A DNA stretch of 64,000 nucleotides. Source: Haliclona indistincta (lineage: Eukaryota; Porifera; Demospongiae; Haplosclerida; Chalinidae). The notes beneath the pieces were generated by a model, which saw nothing but the letters and a program-made list of their open reading frames with translations, was not told the origin of the DNA and did not search any database. Positions 53,499-64,000 of the stretch are shown here, piece by piece. The position numbers were made by a program, and so were the translations under genes. The first letter of the stretch is position 1, and each line of letters starts with the position of its first letter. The DNA is taken from assembly GCA_964017065.1 (NCBI GenBank), contig OZ024790.1:739218-803217 (forward strand), read 5' to 3'.

Positions 53499-53674
53499 GG
53501 ATCTGTCGTAAGATGCAACGTAAGGTTGCTAGAGCTATCAAACAATCAAGAAAAAGAGGTGTGGTCCCATTGACTACCACACCCATTCTCTTATACATGT
53601 TCCAATCACAGGTCTGTTGCCTAATTTCAAAGCTCCTGATGCCCCACCCACCACTGACTCATAGTTCAATATAA
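53499..53674 (+). CDS. MRPS18: bS18m, exon 4
   Basis: After GTGTGTTAG. It encodes GICRKMQRKVARAIKQSRKR and GVVPLT, matching the family pattern of GLC..Q..I..AIK.A...G..P. The frame then runs about 28 codons further to TAA. This extra tail (LYMFQSQVCCL...) could instead be intron, because a possible donor (CAGGTCTGT) lies near 53610; the C-terminus is therefore uncertain. Confidence 0.75.
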
Positions 53675-54095
53675 TGTTTCAATGTGATACAGTTATTTAA
53701 TGTTACTGGATATTGATATGATGGGTGTGTCATGTGTTGCTGTGTGAAGAAGCTAGCTATACATTTAGACCAATAGATTAGGAAAGAATAAAACTTGAAA
53801 ACTGCAGCTAATATACTCTTTGAACCAGTAGCTGCTCCAGCTCTTCTGATCTGATCCCTCGTACAGGTAGAGATGAAGTCATGATACTAGCTGTGAGGAG
53901 AGGTGGAGCTGAATGAGCTGCACCACCACCAACATGCTGATCACAACACAATTATGAGACCGTTCACGAATACAGACCTCTCTCAGCTGATATCAGATTT
54001 CTTTATTTCCTACTGTACTCACACAGCTTATCACTATAGTCTCTAGACTCGTTTTTACTGCAGTAAGTCAGTTGTAGTAGTACTCACTGCTTGCA

Positions 54096-54120
54096 CATGC
54101 GCAGTACTGAGGGGCGGGGC
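54096..54120 (+). promoter_or_regulatory. Putative promoter of ankyrin gene B
   Basis: The same CATGCGCAGTACTGA plus GC box (GGGGCGGGGC, 54111-54120) as in gene A, about 146 bp before the ATG. Conservation between copies reflects the duplication and does not by itself prove function. Confidence 0.45.
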
Positions 54121-54265
54121 TGGTAGTCGAACGATCCCGATCGATATCACGATTGATTATTCATCGCTCTATACGCCCTTTCTTCATGTAGCCGCTAGCT
54201 CGGCCCGTTGCTAGCTGTGCTAGCTGCTTCGTACACAGGCTATATCATCATCAGGTTGCGCGATC

Positions 54266-54298
54266 ATGAGCCTAACCAAGGAACAGCAGAGCGAGCTG
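54266..54298 (+). CDS. Ankyrin-repeat gene B, exon 1 (start)
   Basis: ATG in the context GATCATGAGC, eleven codons (MSLTKEQQSEL), then GTGAGT in phase 0. It is the first of eight exons whose phases match throughout, giving 684 bp of coding sequence and a 227-residue protein made almost wholly of ankyrin repeats. Probably an intracellular protein-interaction scaffold; partners are unknown. Confidence 0.75.
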
Positions 54299-54522
54299 GT
54301 GAGTGAGAGAGTGTGTTAGTAATGACTAGTCGTCTGTAGTCTACAATCAGTGTTAGTTAGATAGCTCATACACACTAGCATCATAAAGCCTGTATTACTG
54401 ACTAGGCAGCAGAACAACTGTGTATTATAGTGCAGGACCACAGTAGTGTGTGGAGAGGGTGTGTGAGAGTGTTGGTATGATCACCTGTCAGTGGTGCTGC
54501 TCTGTGTGCTCTACTCACACAG

Positions 54523-54615
54523 GATAGGAAGCTCAATGAGGCTTGTTTGTTTGGTAGACTGGAGGAGGCTCGCTCCGCTGTGGAGAGAGGTGGTGATCCT
54601 AATTGGAAGAATGAG
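54523..54615 (+). CDS. Ankyrin-repeat gene B, exon 2 (N-terminal capping repeat)
   Basis: A 93-bp phase 0-0 exon after CTCACACAG and before GTGAGT. It encodes LNEACLFGRLEEARSAVERG and then GDPNWKNE, an ankyrin repeat lacking the TPLH start, as is usual for N-terminal caps. Confidence 0.85.
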
Positions 54616-55218
54616 GTGAGTCTCCAGCTAGTCCATTCTCATTGTGTGTAGTGTACTGTACTAGATCTGCTACTATTACTAATCTACTGTAATACTGTAT
54701 GTATACTAGACAGACAGTTTCTAGACAATGATTTTTGATTGACAGAAAATCTTTGAATATTAATGTTCAATCAGTTAGCTCAAGTGCAAACAAACATCAT
54801 TTAATTTTTGTTGTGATTCTAACATGCACATGGTTGATTAAAGGTGTAGCTACTAAGTAGAACTGCTGTGAAAGGAGAAAAGGGTTAGACTATGATTTGA
54901 GGTGTCTACTGATTTATAAACCAGTATACTGTATATAGCGGAAGAATTTTTTGCGAATAACACTATTTGTGATATTATATCCACGAATGTCATGTTTTAG
55001 TTGACAAAAATATGTTTTAGTTGATCTGCCTACTGTCAGGAAGACTACCCATAACAACACACGCCCATGAATATTAATTAGATCTCTTTAAAATGCTCGT
55101 ATTTTACACATAAAGACAATTTTGTGATTATTAATTAGACAAACTGTTATCCGTCACCTTAGTAAGATATAAATAAAGAAGTACATGTGTTATATTGATC
55201 CGCTCTTCTCATGTGCAG

Positions 55219-55320
55219 AATGGATATACTGCTCTGTTATGTGCTGCTCATGGGGGTCACACAGCAACTGTACAATACCTGGTTGAGAGAACAACAGCTC
55301 AAGTTAATGCCGCAACTAAT
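55219..55320 (+). CDS. Ankyrin-repeat gene B, exon 3
   Basis: A 102-bp phase 0-0 exon, one 34-residue repeat (YTALLCAAHGGHTATVQYL), with the same acceptor and intron cassette as gene 1 exons. It aligns in locus order with the exon at 12328 of gene 1. Confidence 0.85.
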
Positions 55321-57538
55321 GTGAGTCAGAGTAACAGTGTACAGTGTATTACTGTACATGTACATTGGGTACTTGTGAATAAACACAAGCATCATTGATA
55401 GAAATAGTGATAGAACTGGCATTGATAATAGCTACAGCAGTGATGCTATGTGTTTCAGATGAAATATGATTGTTTTGTGCATACAAACTGATTTTTAGAC
55501 TATATTAAGCATGGTAGTATTCACTGGTACAGCTGATAGAGTCCTGTCTTTATCTGTCTACCAAATAATCTAACACTATGTAATGTAAAGGAAAGACTAC
55601 ATTGTACAAAGCTTATAGTGCCCAAATAGTATTTTGACTCAGTGTACTACACAATACAGGGGCAATTATAATTTTTCAAACTGTCCTGACAACTTGTCAG
55701 AGCACACCAATTTTTGCACTGACATGTACATTATTTGAACGAACATTATCATTATTTTTATTGCGTACAAAATTGAATATGAAACTGATGCTCGCGCGAT
55801 AGATGCCTTGTGAACTTCGCTGATTTGCTAAATATTATTCACGAAATGCTCCATGTCGACCATTTGTGAAATATTCTTCGCGAAACTTTCCCGCTATACG
55901 GTATGTATGTTCCCGGTGCTGTGTAGTGTGAGGGCATCTATTTGGTTTCCACAGTGCTCTAAATTGTAAAATTGTTGATTCATTGTTTAATCATAGACCA
56001 TAGCAAATCTAATCCATTCAAACCTCACTAATGATGGAACACTAGCTGGGGAAGGTGTCTTCTCTAGCGCTGTGTGCAGTGTGTATTATAATTTTTAAAG
56101 TTGGTCTGACTTTTTAGTATTTCGTGTTAGAGTTGTACGAAATACTAACATACGAGCATTTCATGAATGCATCCTTACAATCCTACATATCATTGCTGAG
56201 CAGCATTGATAATTTCTTGAATATTAATTATCCAAATTTTTTTGTGGCGCGCTTCACACGTCACTTAATCTTCCCTTTCTCATTTTGCTTCCGCTGCCTA
56301 TGGCTGTAGTCAATGGTTTCTCTTGATCACATTAGTATCCTTGCTAGAAGTAATTGAGCATTCTCCAGCAACACACACAATGTGAAACTAACCTTTGTTC
56401 CTGTGAGTTTGACTGACCAATCAAATTGCAAATTACACTCGGCTATGATCATAGAGCCTGTATTTCTGTAGTACAAAATGCTCACTTAACACTGTTGCTG
56501 GGCAGTGATAATAATATGCACTAGAGAAAAAGAACAATAATTATTATTATACTGCTTGTTTAAGGTGACGGACAACAGTTACTCCAATGCACCACTGAAT
56601 GAATATAACTAGTACATTCATGGAATGGCAGGGGCGAGCCTGAGCATTGATATAATTTACCCTCGTTAGTGTATAGTTGTGTATAACATAATAATTATTA
56701 TTTGCACCAGGTTATGTGGTGAGTCCAGATATTAGTAGATAAGTCTGTATTATGTGAACACCAGTTTCACCACAGATTTTCGTGCTATAATGTTAATATT
56801 TAACTGTGCTAATGGGTTTGTTGATGGTGAATAGAATCAATAGTTTGGTTATGTTCAGATATAGTGCACTTTCTCCAACTATCTCTTGCTGAGTGTGTTC
56901 CTTGCCTAGGCGTCATGGGAACAATAGAATGTACCTACAAGATGTGATGAGTAGGGTTCCTCGGTCTCCTCACTCACTGCAGGCTCTACTGCTATCACAC
57001 ACGAGCTCATTAGACGTACCTAAGTTACTGTTTGCTCTGTTGCAGCTACTGCTTTCCGCCGGCGTCTCCGGTAGGCCCTTTGATATTCCTTTTGTCGCTC
57101 CAGTCGTCCGCTTTCACGTTGATCGGGTGACTCTGCCTCGTTGATCGGGTGACTCTGACGCTTTCTGGTAGCGGCCTTGTCGTGTAAAAGTTGTTGCTTT
57201 TCAGGTGTCCCTGATCTCTGTTGTCAGGGTAGTCGTCCCTGAGTCATCTGCATGATTGCCAGAATGGCAGGTATGTTGTTTAAATTAAAACCAAGCGCCA
57301 ATTATAATGTGCGCACGTGCTAAAAATGGCGTTTCCTACTTCTCGGGAACATTGAAAAGGACAAACGCTACCCCGTGATAGATAGATAGAAAGATAGATA
57401 CATTCCCCGCCGCGTGGGCCATTGTGCCAATCAATGTGGGGCTCGCTCAGGCTCGCCCCAATTATCACTGAATGATGGCAATGTGATTGGCGTCGGTGCA
57501 ACAGTTGTGTTTTGCTGTGCCAAATTGTGTGAACACTG
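55321..57538 (+). other. Intron of gene B, duplicated filler
   Basis: 55580-55735 matches 5650-5810. 56325-56610 matches 12700-12980. 57470-57540 matches 13500-13568. A small GATA tract is near 57380. The open frames 56124-56309 and 56893-57144 lack splice or domain support, and no exon is recognised here. Confidence 0.55.
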
Positions 57539-57542
57539 TTAA

Positions 57543-59116
57543 GGTGTTAGAGGTGTGAAGGTGTAAATTTTGTTATGTGCAGAAAAATCACCAGAAGTCT
57601 AAAACCGAGTAAGGAATTTAGCTCCAGTTTTTTCTCACTGGTTCACCAGTTAGTGGACGAACAGTTAAAATTTAACCCTTTAAGCCCAATGACGCCATTT
57701 GGCGTCATACATACTTCAGACAGCATAACTTTATGAAAAAGTGCTAAAATATCCCAAAATTAAGCCAAATTGAAGAATACAAATAACCGCCCAAAATTGA
57801 CTGGTTTTTGGCGCGCCCCCTGCGCCAAACATATTGGCTTCGGCCTTTTCTATGGCTTCAGTGCAAATTTCACAACATTTTAGCAAAAACAAAATGGCTG
57901 CCAAGAAAATTTGGACATTTTATGGCTTCGGGTACTCGGAAAACACATTTTTGCGCATTCTCTATGATCTAGGCTACATTTTACACTCACCAAAACCACT
58001 GCCATTTGTATGTACTTTTGAGTAGCCAGCCCCAAAGTACTAACTTTGAGCAAAATTTGACTAGGTCGCTGCACTTTATTGGCTTCACTTTCGAAGTGGG
58101 AGGGGCATATTGACCGACTTGAGTGTGGGCAATTGCGGCTACTCACTGGCGTAAAAGGACGCAAATTTGAGACCAGTAGCACAAAAGACACACGAGATAT
58201 TCACGATAGAAGTGGTCAGCATTTACGAGGTTAAAATTTCAGCAAGATAATTTAGTAATTAAAGGGTTAAAGCAAACTTTTCCATTGAATAACAAACAAG
58301 CTATGCAACTTTGTTTAAACCAACTGTTTTTTTACAATTTTGCTCATAACTTCTCTTCCATGGCAGTTTGGTACATCATTATACTAACACGAAGAACTAA
58401 TGAAGAACTATGATATCACCTGTAGCCGTCTCGCGAAGTAGTTCACACACGCTGATAGGCCTCCAAAGTATGCTACTAACAAACATTGTCAAAGAACAAA
58501 TTTCAGAGACGGCTACGAGTGAAAAGGTAGCTTTACTCGAGGGCTGCTAGAACGTGTACAGGATAAAGCGCCAAGCGATTCCTAGGCCAAAAATAACATC
58601 ATTGTACTCACAAAATGGCGGCGCTGCACCGATTCTTGGCTGTACAATCTTGAAAATAAAGTAGAAAGGTCACCAAACTAGTTATCTGTAACCTACACGC
58701 GGGCGATTGACACACACACACACACATCACTCTCGTACAAGACCGGCTTCGCTTCCCCAGCAAAACCTCGAACAAAATAGCAACTTCTGCCATGGCGGCA
58801 CAATGTGTAAGCCACGCCCCTGACAACAGATTATGTACTAATCTTGCGTTACGACGAAACGTACTTTCCTGGCGTCTGACGTGAACACGTGGTTAGGCAG
58901 AGGAGTTGGATCTAGGAAAAAAACGTAGTGTGTATGAAGGTGTAATATATAAACAATCAAAACATAGCAACAAAGGCTAATATTTGCACTAAAATATCTC
59001 CACAATGCAAGTGAATTCGGAATTTTTACTTGGTAATAGTACTTATCTCAACCACAAAAACAAACTAATAGAAAATGAACCAAATTTGAGGGCTGACCCT
59101 TGAGGGTCGTACCACC
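57543..59116. mobile_element. TTAA-flanked element with paralogous empty site
   Basis: TTAA on both sides (57539-57542, 59117-59120), with ends GGTG... and ...CACC. The paralogous block has a single TTAA at 13568-13571 joining the same flanks, which proves insertion after duplication. It is 1,574 bp, no transposase is recognised, and it contains the nested copy at 57676-58266. The frame at 58608-58826 is not called. Confidence 0.85.
57676..58266. mobile_element. TTAA-flanked short inverted-repeat element, copy C
   Basis: The flanks are TTAA (57672-57675, 58267-58270), with ends CCCTTTAA / TTAAAGGG. 591 bp, closely related to copy A (55-640), and nested inside the 57543-59116 element. Confidence 0.88.
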
Positions 59117-60060
59117 TTAATAGGCAAGCAATTTCTTCGAGACAGCTAAGCTTTATGACCCTTGGAGGAGTGCTGTACACTATACACTTGGCTGAAGAGC
59201 TGTTTGTTTGTAATTTATGGATTGAAATGTCGTAAGAAGCTGGAAAATGTCGACCGTTTCAAGACTTAATTTAGTCCGAGCCAGCTACTCAGGTGCCCAA
59301 GCTAGTAGCCTACAGCACTCCAGAGGATGCTAACCCATCGGTAAATAATGGGCTTTGTAGTTATACTGTTACAATACTCCCGAAAAGTGACGTGCCGTTT
59401 TTCAGTTTACTATCCCTTCAGCTTTGCCTGCTGTTGCTGAGTTGTGTAGTACCAGACAGTGAGCATAGCTCTCAATGTTTTGGAAGAACAGTGTTTAGTG
59501 TCTTCATTGCTGACCTACACAGCGCTTTAGGAGTGGTCAGACCTAGCAACCATGGGACTGCTATTACTTGGTTGCCGCTATGAATATAATTATTACATTG
59601 TTGCTGCCATAGCAACAGCAAATACAACTGTATACTCAGCCTTGCTGACTAACAGTGCTGTTCCTACGATGACACCTTGCCATTGTAGGCTGAAGGTGGA
59701 CACTGTTTTGCTGTACGTGATCATGACTACACCATAACAGAAAATATTTCTAAATACACGCAATATCATTAAGAAATTTTAGAAATACCACCGCTGCTGA
59801 ATATGCATCATTGATTTCTAGGAGCACGATCGAAAAAATCGCTGTTGCTAGATTGTAGCTTCGCTGAAGCCTGCATTGCTGGAATATTAAGCCCACACAA
59901 GTGAGTTTCACATGTTGATCATGGACTGGATTATTGATATTTTGTAAGCACAATATCCTCTTGAGCTCTGTTATACTAGTTGCTGTCAAGAAGCGCTTGC
60001 AATAACGATCTGTCTGCTGTTTTAGTTATTCAGGAAGACTACCCATAAAAACGCTTGTCA
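59117..60060. repeat. Segmental-duplication block (pair of 13.5-14.4 kb)
   Basis: Continues the alignment with 13568-14430 after the TTAA insertion; the last part also matches 1560-2050. No gene is called. Confidence 0.75.
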
Positions 60061-60218
60061 TAAATATTAATTAGATCTGACCACCTTTAACATGCTCGTA
60101 TTATTACTCATAAACACATTTTTGTGAATATTAACTAGACAAACTGTTATCCGTCACCTTAGTAAGATAATAATAAAGAAGTACATGTGTTATATTGATC
60201 CACTCTTCTCATGTGCAG

Positions 60219-60320
60219 TATGGATGGACTGCTCTGATGAGGGCTGCTGAGAGTGGTCACACAGCCATTGTACAATACCTGGTTGAGAGAACAACAAGTC
60301 AAGTTAATGCCACGGATAGT
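60219..60320 (+). CDS. Ankyrin-repeat gene B, exon 4
   Basis: A 102-bp phase 0-0 exon, one repeat (WTALMRAAESGHTAIVQYL), acceptor ATGTGCAG and donor GTGAGT. The equivalent exon in gene 1 is not found between 14.4 and 18.1 kb, so exon number differs between paralogues. Confidence 0.85.
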
Positions 60321-60383
60321 GTGAGTCATAGTAACAGTGTACAGTGTATTACTGTACATGTAAATTGGGTGCTTGTGAATTAA

Positions 60384-60766
60384 CCCTTTAACCCCTAATG
60401 ACGCTTTTTTGCGTCATAATTGACTCCACCTACTCTAGACGTCATAACTAGTGTGAAAAGTGCTCTAGAAAGGTCAAATCAAGTTTAATTGCAAATTAAC
60501 TGAAAAAACCCACTGTTTTTCGTCGCACCCTCCCCACTAAACCATATAGAACGGGGACGGGGGATTTTTAAAAGGGGGTGTCCCCCCTTTAACCCGGGGT
60601 TTGAAGGGGCGGAGCTCCTCGCCGCTTTGGGCATTTTTGGGGCTTCAGGGTGCCCGGAAATGCATACTTTGGCATAGAATATGATCTAAACTGTGCTGTT
60701 TGCTCACCTGGACACCACCAGGTTTTTGTATCAGTCACCAGCTAGGGCTAAAGAAGACCAAAATTA
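60384..60766. mobile_element. TTAA-type element, left part only
   Basis: Starts after TTAA (60380-60383) with CCCTTTAA and the GACGC...GCGTCATAA motif. It belongs to the same subfamily as 19104-19690, and the right end is missing at a junction with sequence matching 18150 onward. Confidence 0.65.
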
Positions 60767-61432
60767 GAATTTTCATAAGTTTGAAAGTTGATTAGCTTTT
60801 AGAAAGTTTCCGAAAAAAATTGAAATTTCAATCCCTCTAAGAGTGATTTTCAGGCCTTTTGGCATTTTTGGACACCAAGAGACGAGAAATTTACTTTCTC
60901 ACAATTATGTTTGTGGCACTAGGGTTAGCAGTGGGGAATCCCCCTATACCAGGGTACTGTATGATCACTGCTTAGCAATAGACACTTGACACAGTAATAG
61001 TTAGATAGTGCATCCAGTTTAGCGTCCAAGCGTAGCGAGGGCGCTATGGTAACGGCTTCCAAAAACGATGTGAACATAGCACACATGCTCAGTAGATGAT
61101 AGCGCCCACATGATGCCATGATGCTCAGCAATGTTGTTGTAAGAAGGGTGATTGTACTTAGCCTAACCACCAAGAAACAAGTAGACTTCAAATGAAGAAA
61201 GCTGCCTTGACATGCAGAGAGTGGCGAAATCTGGCTTGACATTGAGACTGCGTCTGAGTAGCGCTCCATGAATCTTGTTTGCAACTTGCTTGCTGTTGGC
61301 ACTAGAGTCTCTGGTGTTCAGAATTCAGCTCTGGCTCACTCCACTATTCTGTTGTACTAGTTATAGTGTTTGATCAGATGAATATTAAAATAGCTCTTGC
61401 ACCAGCTCTGTACACCTTTTATCCTCTTATAG

Positions 61433-61531
61433 TACTCACGGACTGCCTGTCACTATGCTGCTAGGGATTGTTACCTGGAGGTGATGAAGCTACTAGTATC
61501 CCATGGAGCCAACAGACAGCTGAGGGATAAG
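61433..61531 (+). CDS. Ankyrin-repeat gene B, exon 5
   Basis: A 99-bp phase 0-0 exon, partner of 18885-18983. It encodes TACHYAARDCYLEVMKLLVS and then HGANRQLRDK. The usual GH at the repeat turn is replaced by CY, a departure from consensus that could weaken this repeat. Confidence 0.85.
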
Positions 61532-61627
61532 GTGAGTGTTACTGAGATGATGAGATTATGTGTTAGTGAACGTATAATTTTTTTATTTACACGTGTCATA
61601 GCTGATAAAATTAGTTTGTTCTAGCAA

Positions 61628-62203
61628 GGGCGTATAGAGAAAGAGGGCATGCAACTGTCAATCACTCCCGTAGGATATCAAAATATTTATTGTTATTAAA
61701 AATAAACATCAATTAAACTCCGTATACCTTTAGTATACTGTGCATACGTCAGTATGTATGCGGAGAGTGTAGGCTAGTGCAGGTACACCTGTATCTGTAA
61801 ACAGCGATGTATAGTGATAGTAGTAGCTGCTCGCCCTTGTCTGTAACCGCTAGATGATTGCCTGTCGCTAAATGCGCGAGGGGAGGCACACTAGTCGCGC
61901 ATTCTTCAATCTGAAATTCGTGAGACCGTCGCTGCCTGCTACTCTGGCTTGCGTTTGGAAGAAAGCCAAGAGCAGCAGTGGATTGTTGCATCTGTAGTAG
62001 GAGAACACCGGCGTAGGACTGGTATGCGCCGCTGTGCCTGGGATAGCTGGATAGGCTGTATCTGAATAAGTGTCATTAGTTACCGCCTACTTTTTTCTAC
62101 GTCAAGCAATTGATGGGTGTAACTTCTAATTATAGTAGCAATAAATATTTCGATATCCCATGGGAGTGATTGACAGTTGCATGCCCTCTTTCTCTATACG
62201 CCC
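61628..62203. mobile_element. Inverted-repeat element, intact copy
   Basis: 576 bp with about 55-bp inverted ends (GGGCGTATAGAGAAAGAGGG, GCATGCAACTGTCAATCAC, and their complements). It is the intact version of 19070-21106. No coding capacity is recognised. Confidence 0.8.
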
Positions 62204-62798
62204 TAGGTTCTAGCTCGCTGAAAACTAAGCGCTGAAACGTGCAACACAAGCTAAAGTCGATATTTGCTTGAAAATGAATTGTAAGGATTTGGGTTATAAG
62301 ACTCTGTTCGTGAGTTATGGTGTGATTGCTTACATCGCGATCGCTGGTGATCTAGTTGGTGATGTAAAAACAAAATTGTCTACTGCTGGCTGCTATCTCG
62401 CTATCTCGCTCGTGTATGTGATGTGCCCTGCACTCGAACTGGACATTATAGACACGCCCAGTTGAATTAGTAGTCAGCACTGATTGGCTTCTGATTGCAT
62501 AACTATTATACTGCATTGTGATTGCTGGTACAACAGCTGCATTCCACTGAAGCATCTGCACCCTTGGTGCCTAGTTATGAAGGAAAAGAGTGTGAGGTAC
62601 ACTACACAACATGTCTATGCCTCTAGGTACTGTAGTCATGTGAGTCATGATCATTGAGATCAGTACAACATGAGGAAAGAGCCTTGAGCTGGACAGTAAC
62701 CAGTGCAAGTGTATGATATCACTGCATAATAGTTATTAATTGAGGGAGCTTCATTACTGCATGATAGCCATTTTATTGACCATCTTCATCACCTGCAG

Positions 62799-62871
62799 AA
62801 TGGGAACACTTCACTGGATCTAGCAAAGCTGAATGGTCATCAGTCTGTTGTCGACTACGTAGTGACACTTG
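62799..62871 (+). CDS. Ankyrin-repeat gene B, exon 6
   Basis: 73 bp, phase 0 to 1, partner of 23860-23932. It encodes the C-terminal capping repeat (NTSLDLAKLNGHQSVVDYV). Confidence 0.85.
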
Positions 62872-63343
62872 GTGAGTATATTCACACCATGCAGTAACCA
62901 TGACAACATGATGCTTGGTGTTCACATGCTCAAGTGAGAGATACTGTACGTAATCTGCTCATAAGTGCGCGTGTGTGTGTGTACAGAATATGAATAAGCT
63001 AGTAATTTTGAACGGATATGGAGCACATAATGAGAAAGGAGCATCAATCAAACTCCAATAGACCTTTTCCAACTCTGTATATTTGGTAGAAAATCTGTAT
63101 ACTTGGTAGGCAAGAATGTACAGTAGTGATTGGGAGATAGGCTTTCACCACACCACTACACTGTGAGTAAGGCAACGACATCAACAAGGCTTGCAGGTTT
63201 TGTTTATCTGTGATAAAGCTGCATAGTTCACAAACTCTGCTGGGTGGTACCACATGGCTCATTCATGAACATAGCAGCTAGCTGTAGCCTAGTAAACAAC
63301 TAGTACAGATGAATACAAGTGGTGTTGATGCTTGTGTTATCAG

Positions 63344-63389
63344 CTGTGAGGCAGAATCTGAAGCTGGACCAAGCAGTGCTACACAATTG
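63344..63389 (+). CDS. Ankyrin-repeat gene B, exon 7
   Basis: 46 bp between TTATCAG and GTAAAT, phase 1 to 2, encoding AVRQNLKLDQAVLHN. A helix-like link between the ankyrin cap and the C-terminal exon. It is ten codons longer than the gene 1 equivalent. Confidence 0.65.
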
Positions 63390-63534
63390 GTAAATTATAA
63401 AGCACCCTAGCATAGAATAGTGGTTAAATGTTTGAGCATAATCTGCTCATGCCTAGTTTCAGACAAGAATTTAAAAAGTTCAATAGTTTATAGATAGTGC
63501 TAAGTAAACTGTTTGTTTTGGCTTGTATTAGCAG

Positions 63535-63670
63535 TCATTGCCAGAAATGCAATACATTTTGCGGTCATGTACAGATTTCTCTACAGTTTCCACTCCATGA
63601 TGTCTTAACAGTCATCTACACATCCAGAAGACACAAGAAGATAGCTAAGAGTGCAGTGCTAGGTCGCTGA
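63535..63670 (+). CDS. Ankyrin-repeat gene B, exon 8 (C-terminus)
   Basis: After ATTAGCAG; 136 bp in the right frame to TGA (63668-63670). It encodes CHCQKCNTFCGHVQISLQF and a basic tail (SRRHKKIAKSAVLGR). Four closely spaced Cys and two His suggest a small metal-binding motif, but no family is recognised. It differs completely from the gene 1 tail. Confidence 0.65.
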
Positions 63671-64000
63671 AGCAGTATAGCTACGATAAAACTGAAAAAT
63701 AGTGATGACCGTAATTTTACTTTTCTAATTATCGGTAAATCTGAGTACAAAAATCACCAAATTTTGCTTCTGGGGGACAAATATGCACACGTCTACCAGA
63801 GCTAAAACAAACAGCAGGTGAGTCTATTTATAGCCGTGAACAACAATCCGTTTTGAAAAACTCGTAAGATTTGCCCGTTAGACTGGTCTAGCCTTACGAA
63901 ATTTTGAAAACGATCAACTATTGTATTACAGCAATGGGGCTGCCTCACGAATGGCTCGTTGTCTGAGAGACAAATTTGCGCTCATAGTGGCGCTTATACT
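63671..64000. other. Downstream of gene B, nothing recognised
   Basis: Probable 3' flank of gene B; no clear AATAAA was noted within the first 100 bp, and no further gene is visible before the window ends. Confidence 0.4.

Larger units (their letters stand above)
53830..54920 (+). repeat. Duplicated promoter-exon 1-exon 2 region (pair of 48.1-49.2 kb)
   Basis: 53840-54298 and the first two introns of gene B align with 48120-48565 and the introns of gene A with few changes. This segment is a recent duplication carrying promoter, first exons and introns together. Confidence 0.85.

Overview
The window is genomic DNA from an invertebrate animal, and the gene and transposon content would fit a sponge or another early-branching metazoan; the species cannot be fixed from the sequence. 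The evidence is small GT-AG introns, a nuclear gene for a mitochondrial ribosomal protein (bS18m) with four exons, a family of ankyrin-repeat genes built from single-repeat exons, and a dense mixture of animal-type transposons: Ty3/gypsy, BEL/Pao, a DIRS/Ngaro-type tyrosine-recombinase retroelement, a CR1/L2-like LINE, hAT, TTAA-targeting elements, TA-targeting elements and one with a 9-bp target duplication. It is not prokaryotic: there are no operons or ribosome-binding sites.

Layout. (1) 2.2-24.7 kb, + strand: an ankyrin-repeat gene (gene 1, 5' end outside the window) whose exons at 2228, 8826, 11576, 12328, 18885, 23860, 24416 and 24578 read as one open frame. Its introns are filled with antisense or nested transposons: a truncated gypsy element, a three-level nest at 6.2-8.4 kb, hAT inside hAT at 9.0-11.5 kb, a LINE fragment at 17.2-18.1 kb, and an element at 19.1-21.1 kb carrying both a TTAA element and a poly(A) retro-insertion. 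(2) 24.7-48 kb: almost entirely mobile DNA. It holds a foldback split by a TA element, a BEL/Pao element with identical LTRs (28.4-34.8 kb), a hAT remnant, a 102-bp minisatellite, a 200-bp assembly gap, and an Ngaro-like retroelement (38.7-45.1 kb, - strand) with an apparent spliceosomal intron in gag and a foldback inserted in gag. (3) 48.5-49.3 kb: a decayed ankyrin gene start (gene A). (4) 49.8-51.5 kb: a decayed RNF11-like RING gene interrupted by a 208-bp CT microsatellite. (5) 52.7-53.7 kb: an intact bS18m gene. (6) 54.3-63.7 kb: a complete eight-exon ankyrin gene (gene B, 227 codons).

Genes 1 and B are paralogues within segmental duplications: introns, intergenic filler and exons align in the same order (12.3-24.7 kb with 55.2-63.7 kb), and the start regions of A and B (48.1-49.3 and 53.8-54.9 kb) are a second duplicated pair. 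The duplicates help date insertions, because several elements have an empty site in the paralogous copy. No defence island, CRISPR or operon-like system is present. The most distinctive biology is the modular ankyrin cassette and the heavily nested, foldback-rich transposon landscape.
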